DNA of 29,239 bases. Origin: JANLYQ01 sp031365725. Lineage in GTDB: Bacteria > Actinomycetota > Actinomycetes > JACCUZ01. The DNA is taken from assembly GCA_031365725.1 (NCBI GenBank), contig JANLYQ010000007.1:1-29239 (forward strand). The letters are read 5' to 3'. The notes beneath the pieces were generated by a model. It saw only the letters and a program-made list of their open reading frames with translations, was not told the origin of the DNA and did not search any database. A program made the translations under genes and the position numbers. Positions 16,375 through 22,828 of the stretch are shown here, piece by piece. Position 1 is the stretch's first letter. Every line of letters starts with the position of its first letter.

Positions 16375-17676
16375 TCACCGTCGGACGGCGCGCACCGGCT
16401 GGGCTTCGCGCTCGAGGAGGGCCCCGGAGTAGACCTCGAGCATCCCGGTCGCGGTGGCGCTCCAGCCGAATCGGCCGGCATGACTCAACGCACCCCGGCG
16501 CAGCGCCCCCCGGCGCGCCCGGTCGCGGGCGAGAGCGGCCAGCACCTCGGCGTAGGCCTGCGGGTCGTGCCCGCCGACCAGCACCCCGGAGACACCGTCA
16601 CTGACCGCCGTTCGAAGTCCGCCGACAGCAGCCGCGACCACCGGCGTGCCGCACGCCTGCGACTCGATCGCCACAAGACCGAACGACTCGCTGTACGACG
16701 GCACGACGGTGAGGTCGGCGGCGCGGTACCACTGCGGCAGGAGCTGCTGGGCGACCGGTGGCACGAAACGCACGAGGTCCTCGATGCCCAGCTCGACCGC
16801 GAGTGACTGCAGGGCCTCCGGCCGGGCGAGACCACTGCCCGAGGGGCCACCGACGACGGCGACCACGAGGCGCTCGCGCAGTGCCGGGTCGAGGGAGATC
16901 AGCCGGGCAGCAGCGCGGAGCAGCACGTCGGGTGCCTTGAGCGGTTGGATCCGCCCGACGAACAGCAGCAGGAACGCGTCATCGGGCACGTCGAGCGCGC
17001 GGCGCGCGACCACCTGCGGGCCGGGACAGAACAGGTCGAGGTCGACACCCGGGGGCACCACAGCCACCTGGTCGGGGTCGGCGTCGTAGAGCTCGACGAG
17101 CTGACGCGCCTCCTCGTCGGTGTTGGCCACCAGCCGGTCCGCGGCCGCGACGACCTGGGCCTCACCGATGGCGCGCGCGGTGGGCTCAGGGCTGTCGCCG
17201 TCGGCCAGCGTGAGGTTCTTGACCTTCGCCATCGTGTGCATCGTGTGCACGAGCGGCACGTCCCAGCGCTCGGCCGCGAGCCACGCGACCTGGCCGGAGA
17301 GCCAGTAGTGGGAGTGCACCAGGTCGTACCAGCCGGGCGGCCGGGCTGCCTCGATGCGCATCAGCCCTGAGGTGAAGGCGCAGAGCTGAGCCGGCAGGTC
17401 CTCCTTGGCCAGCCCCTCGAACGGGCCGGCCGTCACGTGCCGCACGGTCACGCCGTCGGACAGGTCGACCGCCGGTGGCAGGTCAGAGCTGGTGGCGCGG
17501 GTGATCAGGTCGACCTCGACCCCGAGGCCGGCCAGGCGACGCGCCAGCTCCACGACGTACACGTTCATGCCGCCGGCGTCGCCGGTGCCCGGTTGGTGCA
17601 ACGGCGAGGTGTGCACGCTGACCATCGCCACCCGTTGCGGGACCCGCCCACGCGCGGCGATCAGCGACATCGTCAC
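16375..17676 (-). CDS. mshA: D-inositol-3-phosphate glycosyltransferase (mycothiol synthesis)
   Basis: First step of mycothiol synthesis: moves N-acetylglucosamine from UDP-GlcNAc to inositol 3-phosphate. Seen in 433 residues: the N-terminal GT-B half with VAMVSVHTSPLHQPGTGDAG and GMNVYVVELARRLAGLGVEV (acceptor loop), DLVHSHYWLSGQVAW and VHTMHTMAKVKN, and the C-terminal donor-binding half with LFVGRIQPLKAPDVLL, PSYSESFGLVAIESQACGTP (the E..SFG..E motif). It is a close match to known MshA. The GTG at 17676 is preferred because GGAGG lies nine bases upstream; an ATG two codons later is possible. Presence of mycothiol synthesis is one of the clearest actinomycete markers here. Confidence 0.95.
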   Translation of the reverse strand: MTMSLIAARGRVPQRVAMVSVHTSPLHQPGTGDAGGMNVYVVELARRLAGLGVEVDLITRATSSDLPPAVDLSDGVTVRHVTAGPFEGLAKEDLPAQLCAFTSGLMRIEAARPPGWYDLVHSHYWLSGQVAWLAAERWDVPLVHTMHTMAKVKNLTLADGDSPEPTARAIGEAQVVAAADRLVANTDEEARQLVELYDADPDQVAVVPPGVDLDLFCPGPQVVARRALDVPDDAFLLLFVGRIQPLKAPDVLLRAAARLISLDPALRERLVVAVVGGPSGSGLARPEALQSLAVELGIEDLVRFVPPVAQQLLPQWYRAADLTVVPSYSESFGLVAIESQACGTPVVAAAVGGLRTAVSDGVSGVLVGGHDPQAYAEVLAALARDRARRGALRRGALSHAGRFGWSATATGMLEVYSGALLEREAQPVRAVRR

Positions 17677-17756
17677 GCCGGAACACCTCCGCCACGTCAG
17701 GGACTGCTGCCAGGTCGAGCGGGCAGGGACCCGCCACCACGCTGCAACCGGGGTCG

Positions 17757-17762
17757 ATCCTG
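17757..17762 (-). promoter_or_regulatory. Candidate -10 for mshA
   Basis: CAGGAT on the minus strand (inside GGCAGGATC) would start transcription about 75 bases before the mshA GTG. It is one arm of a 9-base inverted repeat (17756-17764 and 17811-17819) that places the same sequence in front of both divergent genes. Confidence 0.35.
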
Positions 17763-17812
17763 CCCGATTCCCGCTGGCGCGAACCAGGCGGGCCGCGCGC
17801 GGGCGCCGCTGG

Positions 17813-17818
17813 CAGGAT
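17813..17818 (+). promoter_or_regulatory. Candidate -10 for the SDR gene, apparently leaderless
   Basis: CAGGAT ends six bases before the ATG at 17825, the leaderless spacing, and no ribosome site is present. Mirror image of the candidate -10 for mshA. Confidence 0.4.
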
Positions 17819-17824
17819 CAGTGC

Positions 17825-18583
17825 ATGAGTACCCCCACAGCGGTCGTGACCGGAGCGAGCAGCGGCATCGGAGCGGCGACGGTCCGCCGGCTGGTGAGTG
17901 AGGGGTACGCCGTGTGGGCCGGAGCCCGGCGCCGCGACCGGCTGGACGCGTTGCGGGACAGTCTCGGCGTCGATGGCGAGCGGCTGCATGTGGTCACGCT
18001 TGACGTCACGTCGGTGGAGTCGGTGGCGGCGCTGGCGACCGAGGTCGGCGGCTCGCTCAACGTGCTGGTCAACAACGCCGGAGGTGCCTTCGGCATGGAC
18101 CCGGTGGAGGACGCCGACCCGGCCGACTGGCGGGCGATGTACGAGGTCAACGTCATCGGCGCGCTGCAGGTGACGCAGGCCTTGCTGCCCGCCCTCGTCG
18201 CCAGCGGCCAGGGGCACGTCGTCGTCATGGGCTCGACAGCGGGACGCATCGTCTACGAGGGCGGCGGCGGCTACACCGCAGCCAAGCACGGCGCGGCGGC
18301 GCTGGCCGAGACCCTGCGGCTGGAGCTCAACGGTCGGCCGGTGCGCGTCACCGAGATCGCGCCGGGCATGGTTGCTACCGACGAGTTCGCCCTCAACCGC
18401 TTTGGTGGCGATGCCGTGCGCGCGGCCAAGGTCTACGCCGGGGTCGACGCCCCTCTGACCGCTGAGGACATCGCCGACTGCGTGGCGTGGTGCGTGACCC
18501 GGCCGCCGCACGTCGACATCGACCTGCTGGTGGTCAAACCGCTCGCGCAGGCCGCGCAGCACAAGGTCGACCGTCGGTCCTGA
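17825..18583 (+). CDS. Short-chain dehydrogenase/reductase
   Basis: NAD(P)-dependent oxidoreductase of the classical SDR family, 252 residues. Seen: the cofactor-binding TGASSGIG (9-16), basic residues ARRRDRL after beta-2 that favour NADPH, Asp60 in TLDVTS, NNAG (83-86), and the catalytic Ser137, Tyr150 and Lys154 in GYTAAKHG. The domain is full length and apparently active. Substrate cannot be predicted; the closest general class is serine 3-dehydrogenase/YdfG-like. The ATG at 17825 begins the family similarity. It diverges from mshA across a 148-base region and faces a small membrane protein gene, so it is probably a single-gene unit. Confidence 0.92.
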   Translation: MSTPTAVVTGASSGIGAATVRRLVSEGYAVWAGARRRDRLDALRDSLGVDGERLHVVTLDVTSVESVAALATEVGGSLNVLVNNAGGAFGMDPVEDADPADWRAMYEVNVIGALQVTQALLPALVASGQGHVVVMGSTAGRIVYEGGGGYTAAKHGAAALAETLRLELNGRPVRVTEIAPGMVATDEFALNRFGGDAVRAAKVYAGVDAPLTAEDIADCVAWCVTRPPHVDIDLLVVKPLAQAAQHKVDRRS

Positions 18584-18603
18584 CACGGTAAGCCGACCAA
18601 GGA

Positions 18604-18798
18604 TCAGGGGCGGCGGTTGCGCTGGCGGTCGCGGCCGACGCCCGGTGCTCCGCCGCGGCTCATCGCGTAAGCCAGCCCGAGCAGCATGGCTCCGGCGACG
18701 ACCACGATGAGGACGACGGTGGTGTTGCCGGCAAGGAACGCGATGACGATCGCGATCGCATAGACGGCCGGGAGGACGATGCGCAGGTTGCGGTCCAT
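18604..18798 (-). CDS. Small two-helix membrane protein
   Basis: A 64-residue protein with two hydrophobic segments (about 7-25 and 28-46) and a basic, Arg-rich C-terminal tail (SRGGAPGVGRDRQRNRRP). No family recognised. The start MDRNLRIVLPAVYAIAIVI at 18798 has only a weak ribosome site. It follows the DUF2516 gene by 44 bases on the same strand, so it may be co-transcribed. The hydrophobic pattern and codon use support a real gene. Confidence 0.7.
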   Translation of the reverse strand: MDRNLRIVLPAVYAIAIVIAFLAGNTTVVLIVVVAGAMLLGLAYAMSRGGAPGVGRDRQRNRRP

Positions 18799-18842
18799 GT
18801 CGTCACTCTGTCCTAGCCGTCAAGCGGTCGGCTGGGTGTGCC

Positions 18843-19172
18843 TCAGTAGGGCCCGTAGGGCCCGCTCTGCGACCCGCGGCCGCCGCCGATGGACTTCAGC
18901 TTGGGCCGTACGTCGGCGAGGTAGACGCCTGCGGCGACCACGCCTATGAGGTTGAAGATGCCGACGGTGGCCGGCGTCGCCAACGACACGATGGCGATGC
19001 CGAACGCGAAGCCGAGGATGCCCAACCAGGCGCCCTTGCTGAGCCGCCCGACGTGCGGGAACAGCGTGCCCTTGCGGCGGAGCACGTCAACCAGCGCGAA
19101 GCCGGTCAGCCCGAGCGAGGCAAGGCCGAGCAACAGGTAGACCAGGTTCTGGACACTGGCGATCACATTCAC
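18843..19172 (-). CDS. DUF2516-family membrane protein
   Basis: Small integral membrane protein of 109 residues and unknown function, conserved in actinomycetes next to hbhA (Rv0476 position). Seen: a long first hydrophobic segment (about 8-32, LVYLLLGLASLGLTGFALVD), the conserved loop RRKGTLFPHVGRLSKGAWLG, two further helices (about 48-64 and 70-88) and VYLADVRPKLKSIGG followed by a Gly/Ser/Tyr tail. The start is the GTG at 19172, with a -10-like TAGGGT seven bases upstream that suggests a leaderless transcript separate from hbhA. Confidence 0.88.
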   Translation of the reverse strand: MNVIASVQNLVYLLLGLASLGLTGFALVDVLRRKGTLFPHVGRLSKGAWLGILGFAFGIAIVSLATPATVGIFNLIGVVAAGVYLADVRPKLKSIGGGRGSQSGPYGPY

Positions 19173-19179
19173 GGCTGCA

Positions 19180-19185
19180 ACCCTA
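19180..19185 (-). promoter_or_regulatory. -10 element of a leaderless DUF2516 transcript
   Basis: TAGGGT (TANNNT) on the minus strand ends seven bases before the GTG at 19172. Lying after the strong hairpin 19218-19253, it gives the DUF2516 gene its own promoter. Confidence 0.45.
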
Positions 19186-19217
19186 GGTCACCGTGCCCGG
19201 CCGCGAGGTGGACGCAC

Positions 19218-19253
19218 GTCCGGCCCGCCCTCAGTCATGAGGACGGGCCGGAC
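19218..19253 (-). terminator. Long GC hairpin downstream of the hbhA-like gene
   Basis: GTCCGGCCCG plus CCTCA pairs with TGAGG plus CGGGCCGGAC: a 15-base-pair stem with one mismatch and a four-base loop. It lies 100 bases past the hbhA stop and before the DUF2516 promoter. There is no T-run, as is common for actinobacterial terminators. Confidence 0.65.
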
Positions 19254-19280
19254 GGACGGTCGCACCTGCCGTCTCGTGAC

Positions 19281-19330
19281 GTCGTGATGTCGTGCTGTTG
19301 GTGCAGTCGTGATGTCGTGCTGTTGGTGCA
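19281..19330. repeat. Perfect 25-base tandem duplication in the hbhA 3' region
   Basis: Two identical 25-base copies (19281-19305 and 19306-19330), beginning GTCGTGATGTCGTGC and ending TTGGTGCA. A third copy starts (GTCGTG) and then diverges. They sit between the hbhA stop and the terminator hairpin. Identity suggests a recent slippage duplication. Confidence 0.95.
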
Positions 19331-19352
19331 GTCGTGCGGTGTTGCTAGGTGA

Positions 19353-19943
19353 TCAGCGACCGACCTTCTTGGCGCCGGCCGTGGTGGCCTTGCGCGCGGA
19401 GGTGGCCGTCTTGCGAGCGGACGTTGCCGCACCCTTGGCGGTCGAGCGAGTGGTGGCCGCACGCGTGCTGGCGGTGGTGGCCGTGCGCTTGGTGGCCTTC
19501 TTGGCGGTGGTGGCCGTGCGCTTGGTGGCCCTCTTGGCGGTAACGGCCGTGTCGGCTGTCGCCTTCCTGGCGGTGGTGGCCGTGGCCTTGGTGCGGCGGA
19601 CCGTCGTCGTGGCCTCGTGCTTCAGGTCCTGGGTGGCCTGCTGGCGACGGACCCGGCCGACCACGGTGCGACCGCGGGTGAGCAGGTCGCCGTAGACGGC
19701 GTCGGCCCGACCGGTGACCTCACCGGCGATGCCGACGGCAGTCGCCTGCGCCCGCATCGGCAGCTTGACGGCCTGGACCTGGAGTCCGATGACGGCCTTC
19801 TCGATGTCGCGGCGCTCGACCGTCGGCAACGTCAGGGTGGACAACTTGGCGGGCACCTCGCGCAGCGTGCGCACAGCGAGGTCGGTCGCGCCAGCCGCGA
19901 CGTAGAACGGCTTGCTGCGGGTGATGGTGGCGGTGATGCTCAT
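19353..19943 (-). CDS. hbhA: HBHA-like protein with lysine/alanine/threonine-rich tail
   Basis: Homologue, by layout and position, of heparin-binding hemagglutinin, a surface-associated adhesin and lipid-interacting protein in mycobacteria. Seen in 196 residues: an amphipathic helical N-terminal part (about 1-105) with AAGATDLAVRTLREVPAKLS and AVYGDLLTRGRTVVGRVRR, then a basic tail (about 110-196) built from KRATKRTATTAKKATKRTAT-type repeats and ending SARKATTAGAKKVGR. The tail resembles histone H1 and the Lys/Ala tail of HBHA, though Thr and Arg are more frequent than in mycobacteria. No secretion signal is present, as in HBHA. AGGAG precedes the ATG at 19943, which overlaps the HTH gene stop as ATGA. 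A nucleoid-binding role is an alternative. Confidence 0.8.
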   Translation of the reverse strand: MSITATITRSKPFYVAAGATDLAVRTLREVPAKLSTLTLPTVERRDIEKAVIGLQVQAVKLPMRAQATAVGIAGEVTGRADAVYGDLLTRGRTVVGRVRRQQATQDLKHEATTTVRRTKATATTARKATADTAVTAKRATKRTATTAKKATKRTATTASTRAATTRSTAKGAATSARKTATSARKATTAGAKKVGR

Positions 19944-20422
19944 CTGGAGCTCCTCTTGGTGGGGGTGGTGCGCGTGCTCGCGGGGGACTTCGTCGCGGGG
20001 GTCTTGCTCGCGGGGGACTTCGTCGCGGGGGTCTTCTTGGCGGGGGACGTGGTCGTGGGGGACTCTGTGGTGGCCGGAGCGGCTCCGGCGTGCTCGGCGC
20101 GGAACGACTCGTAGATGTCGAGCAGGACTCGCTTGTGCCGGTCACCGATGGCCGTGTCGGCGTGGATGGCAGTGACCACGTCACCGCCGTCGTGCGCGTC
20201 GAGGAAGCCGGCGTGGACATAGAGCGTCTCGGCCGAGATGCGCAGGCCCTTGGCGATCTGGGCAAGGATCTCGGCACTGGGCTTCTTCAGGCCCCGCTCG
20301 ATCTGACTGAGGTAGGGGTTCGAGACGCCCGCGGTCCTGGCGAGCTGACGCAGCGACACCTGCGCCGACTCCCGCTGCTCACGGATGTAGTCGCCGAGTG
20401 AGCCGACCTTCAGTGCTGCCAC
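19940..20422 (-). CDS. XRE-type HTH regulator with H1-like C-terminal tail
   Basis: Transcription regulator at the Rv0474 position, coupled to hbhA. Seen in 160 residues: an XRE helix-turn-helix (about 9-65) with SLRQLARTAGVSNPYLSQIE and KKPSAEILAQIAKGL, a short helical region to about 118 (LLDIYESFRAEHAG), and a basic tail (about 125-160) made of KTPATKSPAS decapeptides. The start at GTG 20422 is uncertain: GGAGGA ends only just before it, which is too close. That purine run would suit a CTG three codons later, or the GTG may be read from a leaderless mRNA. It overlaps hbhA by four bases. Likely controls this operon; target sites are not evident. Confidence 0.85.
   Translation of the reverse strand: MAALKVGSLGDYIREQRESAQVSLRQLARTAGVSNPYLSQIERGLKKPSAEILAQIAKGLRISAETLYVHAGFLDAHDGGDVVTAIHADTAIGDRHKRVLLDIYESFRAEHAGAAPATTESPTTTSPAKKTPATKSPASKTPATKSPASTRTTPTKRSSR
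19976..20035 (-). repeat. Perfect 30-base tandem duplication in the tail of the HTH gene
   Basis: Two identical 30-base units (19976-20005, 20006-20035) encode KTPATKSPAS twice, and degenerate copies flank them. Being in frame, gain or loss of units would lengthen or shorten the basic tail in ten-residue steps. Confidence 0.95.
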
Positions 20423-20594
20423 TCCTCCACTGTGCCTCGGGGTGCTGTCTAAAGCAAGCGGGCAGCAAGCACCTAGGCGTGAGGTCGGTCACACGTCGCC
20501 GACGCAGCCGTCGCACCAGTCGAGACCCGCCCGGGTGCGGCCCACAGCGACCGAGCGTCGGCCGGGCAAGGGTGGCGACACCAGGCGAACAGTC

Positions 20595-20624
20595 GCCTCA
20601 ACAGGCACCTGCGCCTGTTGAGGC
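20595..20624 (-). terminator. Perfect 12-bp hairpin after the peptidase-E-like gene
   Basis: GCCTCAACAGGC and GCCTGTTGAGGC form a perfect 12-base-pair stem with the loop ACCTGC, 16 bases past the stop at 20640. The right arm can also pair with CAACAG beyond it (CTGTTG-AGG-CAACAG), giving two exclusive folds. No T-run. Most likely the end of the leftward six-gene run. Confidence 0.65.
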
Positions 20625-20639
20625 AACAGTTCACCTACC

Positions 20640-21908
20640 TCACGTGGTCAACGTCCAGCTGGTGCCCTCAGCACCGTCGCGCACCTCGACACCGGCGTCC
20701 ACCAACCGGTCGCGCACCAGGTCCGAGGTGCCGAAGTCCTTCGACGCGCGCGCCGCTGCACGCACCGCGAGGAGTGCGTCGACGAATGGCGCGACCTTCT
20801 CGGCCGGGTCGCCGGCGCCCTGCTCGGCAAGCTCACCGAGACGCACGACCAGGGCCCGCAGCACCCGACGCGCCTCGTCAGCGTCGTCGCTCTGCAACGT
20901 ATCGGCCTGCCACGCCGCCAGCGCCTGCTCGAGAGACAGCACAGCGGCGACACAACCGTCGACATCACGGCGACCCATCGCGGCCTCGAAGTCTGCCCGA
21001 GCCTGATCCGCCGCCGCGCGCAAGGACAACGGCTCACCGTCACCATCGACGGACACGGCGCCAGCAGCCGCAGCAGGAGCCGACACCGCACGCGTCGAGG
21101 AAACGCCAACGACAGCGAGGTCGGCGCCGCGCAACATCGCCGACAGCACGTCCAGGTCGACCGACTCCCCCGCCGCGAAGGTGCGGGTGTCACCGCGACG
21201 ACGCACGCTCACCACGCCGTTGCCTGCGACGGTCAACGTGCGCGCCTCGATGTCGATGACGGCTGCCGTGTGCTCATCGACGCCGAGCACGCCGACCTCG
21301 TCCGGCAGCTGCGCCTCGAGGGCGACCAAGCGCTCCTCACCGAGGTAGCAGAAGCGGGTGTCGTGAGTCGCACCTTCCTTGTTGTCGTAGTGCGGCACGA
21401 CCGCGGCAGCGACCCCCGTCAGCTCACCGAGAAGATCGAGCCCGGGCAGCCACTCGGGGTCAGCACCGACCTTGTAGATCTCATAGACCGGGACCGCATG
21501 ACTGCCTAACGTCAGAGCAGCCGCGCTGCCCAGGACAACCGTGCCGCCACGACGTACGACGCCGGCCAGCGCAGCCGGGACAGGGGTGTCACGCCAACGT
21601 CGCAGCGCGTACGACGGTGAGCCGGGGCCGGCGAAGACCCACGAGGCGCGGTCGACGAGTGCCAGCGACTTTTCCTGCTCGACCGGTGCCTCAGCACCCG
21701 ACCACGCGGCGACCTCGACCGCTTGGCCGAGACTCTGGGCAAAATAGGCGACGGTGCGCGCGACCAGCTCGGATCTGTTCATCTGAAAGGCGAACGGCGT
21801 GTCCAGCATCACCGCAGGACCAGGCGGACTGGTGTCGAAGACGGCGCGATGCACCTTGACCATCGTGGGCGCCGTCTCCCCCGAACCCATCACGACAAGC
21901 CTGCTCAT
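20640..21908 (-). CDS. Peptidase-E/cyanophycinase-like protein fused to a CysS-type C-terminal segment
   Basis: A 422-residue two-part protein. Residues about 1-225 resemble S51/class I glutamine-amidotransferase-like folds: MSRLVVMGSGETAPTMV, VFAGPGSPSYALRRW, a candidate nucleophile Ser in VVLGSAAALTLGS, then VPVYEIYKVG, VVPHYDNKEGATHDTRFCYL and VLGVDEHTAAVIDI. Residues about 295-422 resemble the C-terminal helical region of cysteinyl-tRNA synthetase: KDFGTSDLVRDRLVDAGVEV here against KDWAAADRVRDALTAAGVAV in the cysS of this window. There is no HIGH or KMSKS, so it is not a synthetase. GGAGG precedes the ATG at 21908, which overlaps the hydrolase stop as ATGA. Substrate unknown; a hydrolase acting on peptides or tRNA-linked products is only a guess. 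Confidence 0.8.
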   Translation of the reverse strand: MSRLVVMGSGETAPTMVKVHRAVFDTSPPGPAVMLDTPFAFQMNRSELVARTVAYFAQSLGQAVEVAAWSGAEAPVEQEKSLALVDRASWVFAGPGSPSYALRRWRDTPVPAALAGVVRRGGTVVLGSAAALTLGSHAVPVYEIYKVGADPEWLPGLDLLGELTGVAAAVVPHYDNKEGATHDTRFCYLGEERLVALEAQLPDEVGVLGVDEHTAAVIDIEARTLTVAGNGVVSVRRRGDTRTFAAGESVDLDVLSAMLRGADLAVVGVSSTRAVSAPAAAAGAVSVDGDGEPLSLRAAADQARADFEAAMGRRDVDGCVAAVLSLEQALAAWQADTLQSDDADEARRVLRALVVRLGELAEQGAGDPAEKVAPFVDALLAVRAAARASKDFGTSDLVRDRLVDAGVEVRDGAEGTSWTLTT

Positions 21909-22828
21909 CGACGTACCTCCTCGGCGCGGGCGCACAGCGCGAGCAGCTCGCCCGCGAGTCGCTCCGGCTGTTGCGCGTGCAGATCGTGGTGCGCTCCGAC
22001 GTAGAGCGATGTGGTCGAGTCCGGCAGCAGTGACGCGGCAAGGTCGGGCCCCTCCTGCGGACCCTCGGCATCGGCCACCGCAGCGGCGAGCAGCACCGGG
22101 ACGGTGACGCGCGGGAACAGCGGCCGCGGGTCGTCAGCCCACAGCGAGTGCAGGATCTCCTTGTGGTGCTCCCGGGTCAGCCGGGCGACGACATGGCCCT
22201 CACTGTCCTCCGTGAGGTTACCCAGCTGCGCCTGCACACCCTCCGGCGGGAAGCCGGTGAAGAACCCTGCGAAGCGTTCACGCAGGTCTGCCAGTGACAT
22301 CCCCGACGGCAGTTGCGGTGCGAGCTGCGCCCAGCACTCGTCGAAGGTGGTGAAGCGGTCACCGAGGCTGATCCACCCGCCGTCGACCAGAGCCAGTGCC
22401 GCCACCGGCGAGGTGTCGGTGTGCTCGGCGGCCAGTGTCAGCACGACGTTTCCGCCCCACGACTGACCGGCGACCACCGGAGCGCGGTCGCCCGTCATGC
22501 CGAGCTCGGTCATCAAGGCGGCCAGGTCGGACGCGCACTGCCGGGTGGTGTATCCGTCGTCGACCTGCTCCGAGCGACCGTGCCCGCGCTGGTCGACGGC
22601 AACTACCTCATGGCCGGCTGCAGCGAGGCGTCGTGCTACGCCGTCCCAGAGGCGTGCGTTGGACGACAGCCCGTGCACGAGCAGGAAGGGGCGACCCGCG
22701 CCGTCGGTGCGTCGCAGTGCGAGGCTGGGGCCGCCCGGCAGCCGCACCTCATCGTCGTACGGCGCGAATGTCGCGTCCGGCACAGGGGTGGTCTGGGTGG
22801 ACTCGGCAGGGGTCACGTCGCTCGACAC
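21905..22828 (-). CDS. Alpha/beta hydrolase
   Basis: Alpha/beta-fold hydrolase of 307 residues. Seen: oxyanion HGLSSNARLWDGVA (52-65), VDQRGHGRSE strand-loop, the nucleophile elbow GQSWGG with Ser123, and a C-terminal GAHHDLHAQQPERLA carrying the likely catalytic His (280/281). The triad is therefore complete. The GTG at 22828 shares its last base with the TAG of the upstream reductase (TAGTG), so translation is coupled, and the gene also overlaps the next one by four bases. The substrate could be an ester, lactone or epoxide and cannot be read from sequence. Confidence 0.9.
   Translation of the reverse strand: MSSDVTPAESTQTTPVPDATFAPYDDEVRLPGGPSLALRRTDGAGRPFLLVHGLSSNARLWDGVARRLAAAGHEVVAVDQRGHGRSEQVDDGYTTRQCASDLAALMTELGMTGDRAPVVAGQSWGGNVVLTLAAEHTDTSPVAALALVDGGWISLGDRFTTFDECWAQLAPQLPSGMSLADLRERFAGFFTGFPPEGVQAQLGNLTEDSEGHVVARLTREHHKEILHSLWADDPRPLFPRVTVPVLLAAAVADAEGPQEGPDLAASLLPDSTTSLYVGAHHDLHAQQPERLAGELLALCARAEEVRR

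Noticed and set aside
20629..20639. GTTCACCTACC as a second PHO box
   Set aside because: Only one unit, no repeat at 11 bases, and it lies just past a gene end with no promoter downstream.
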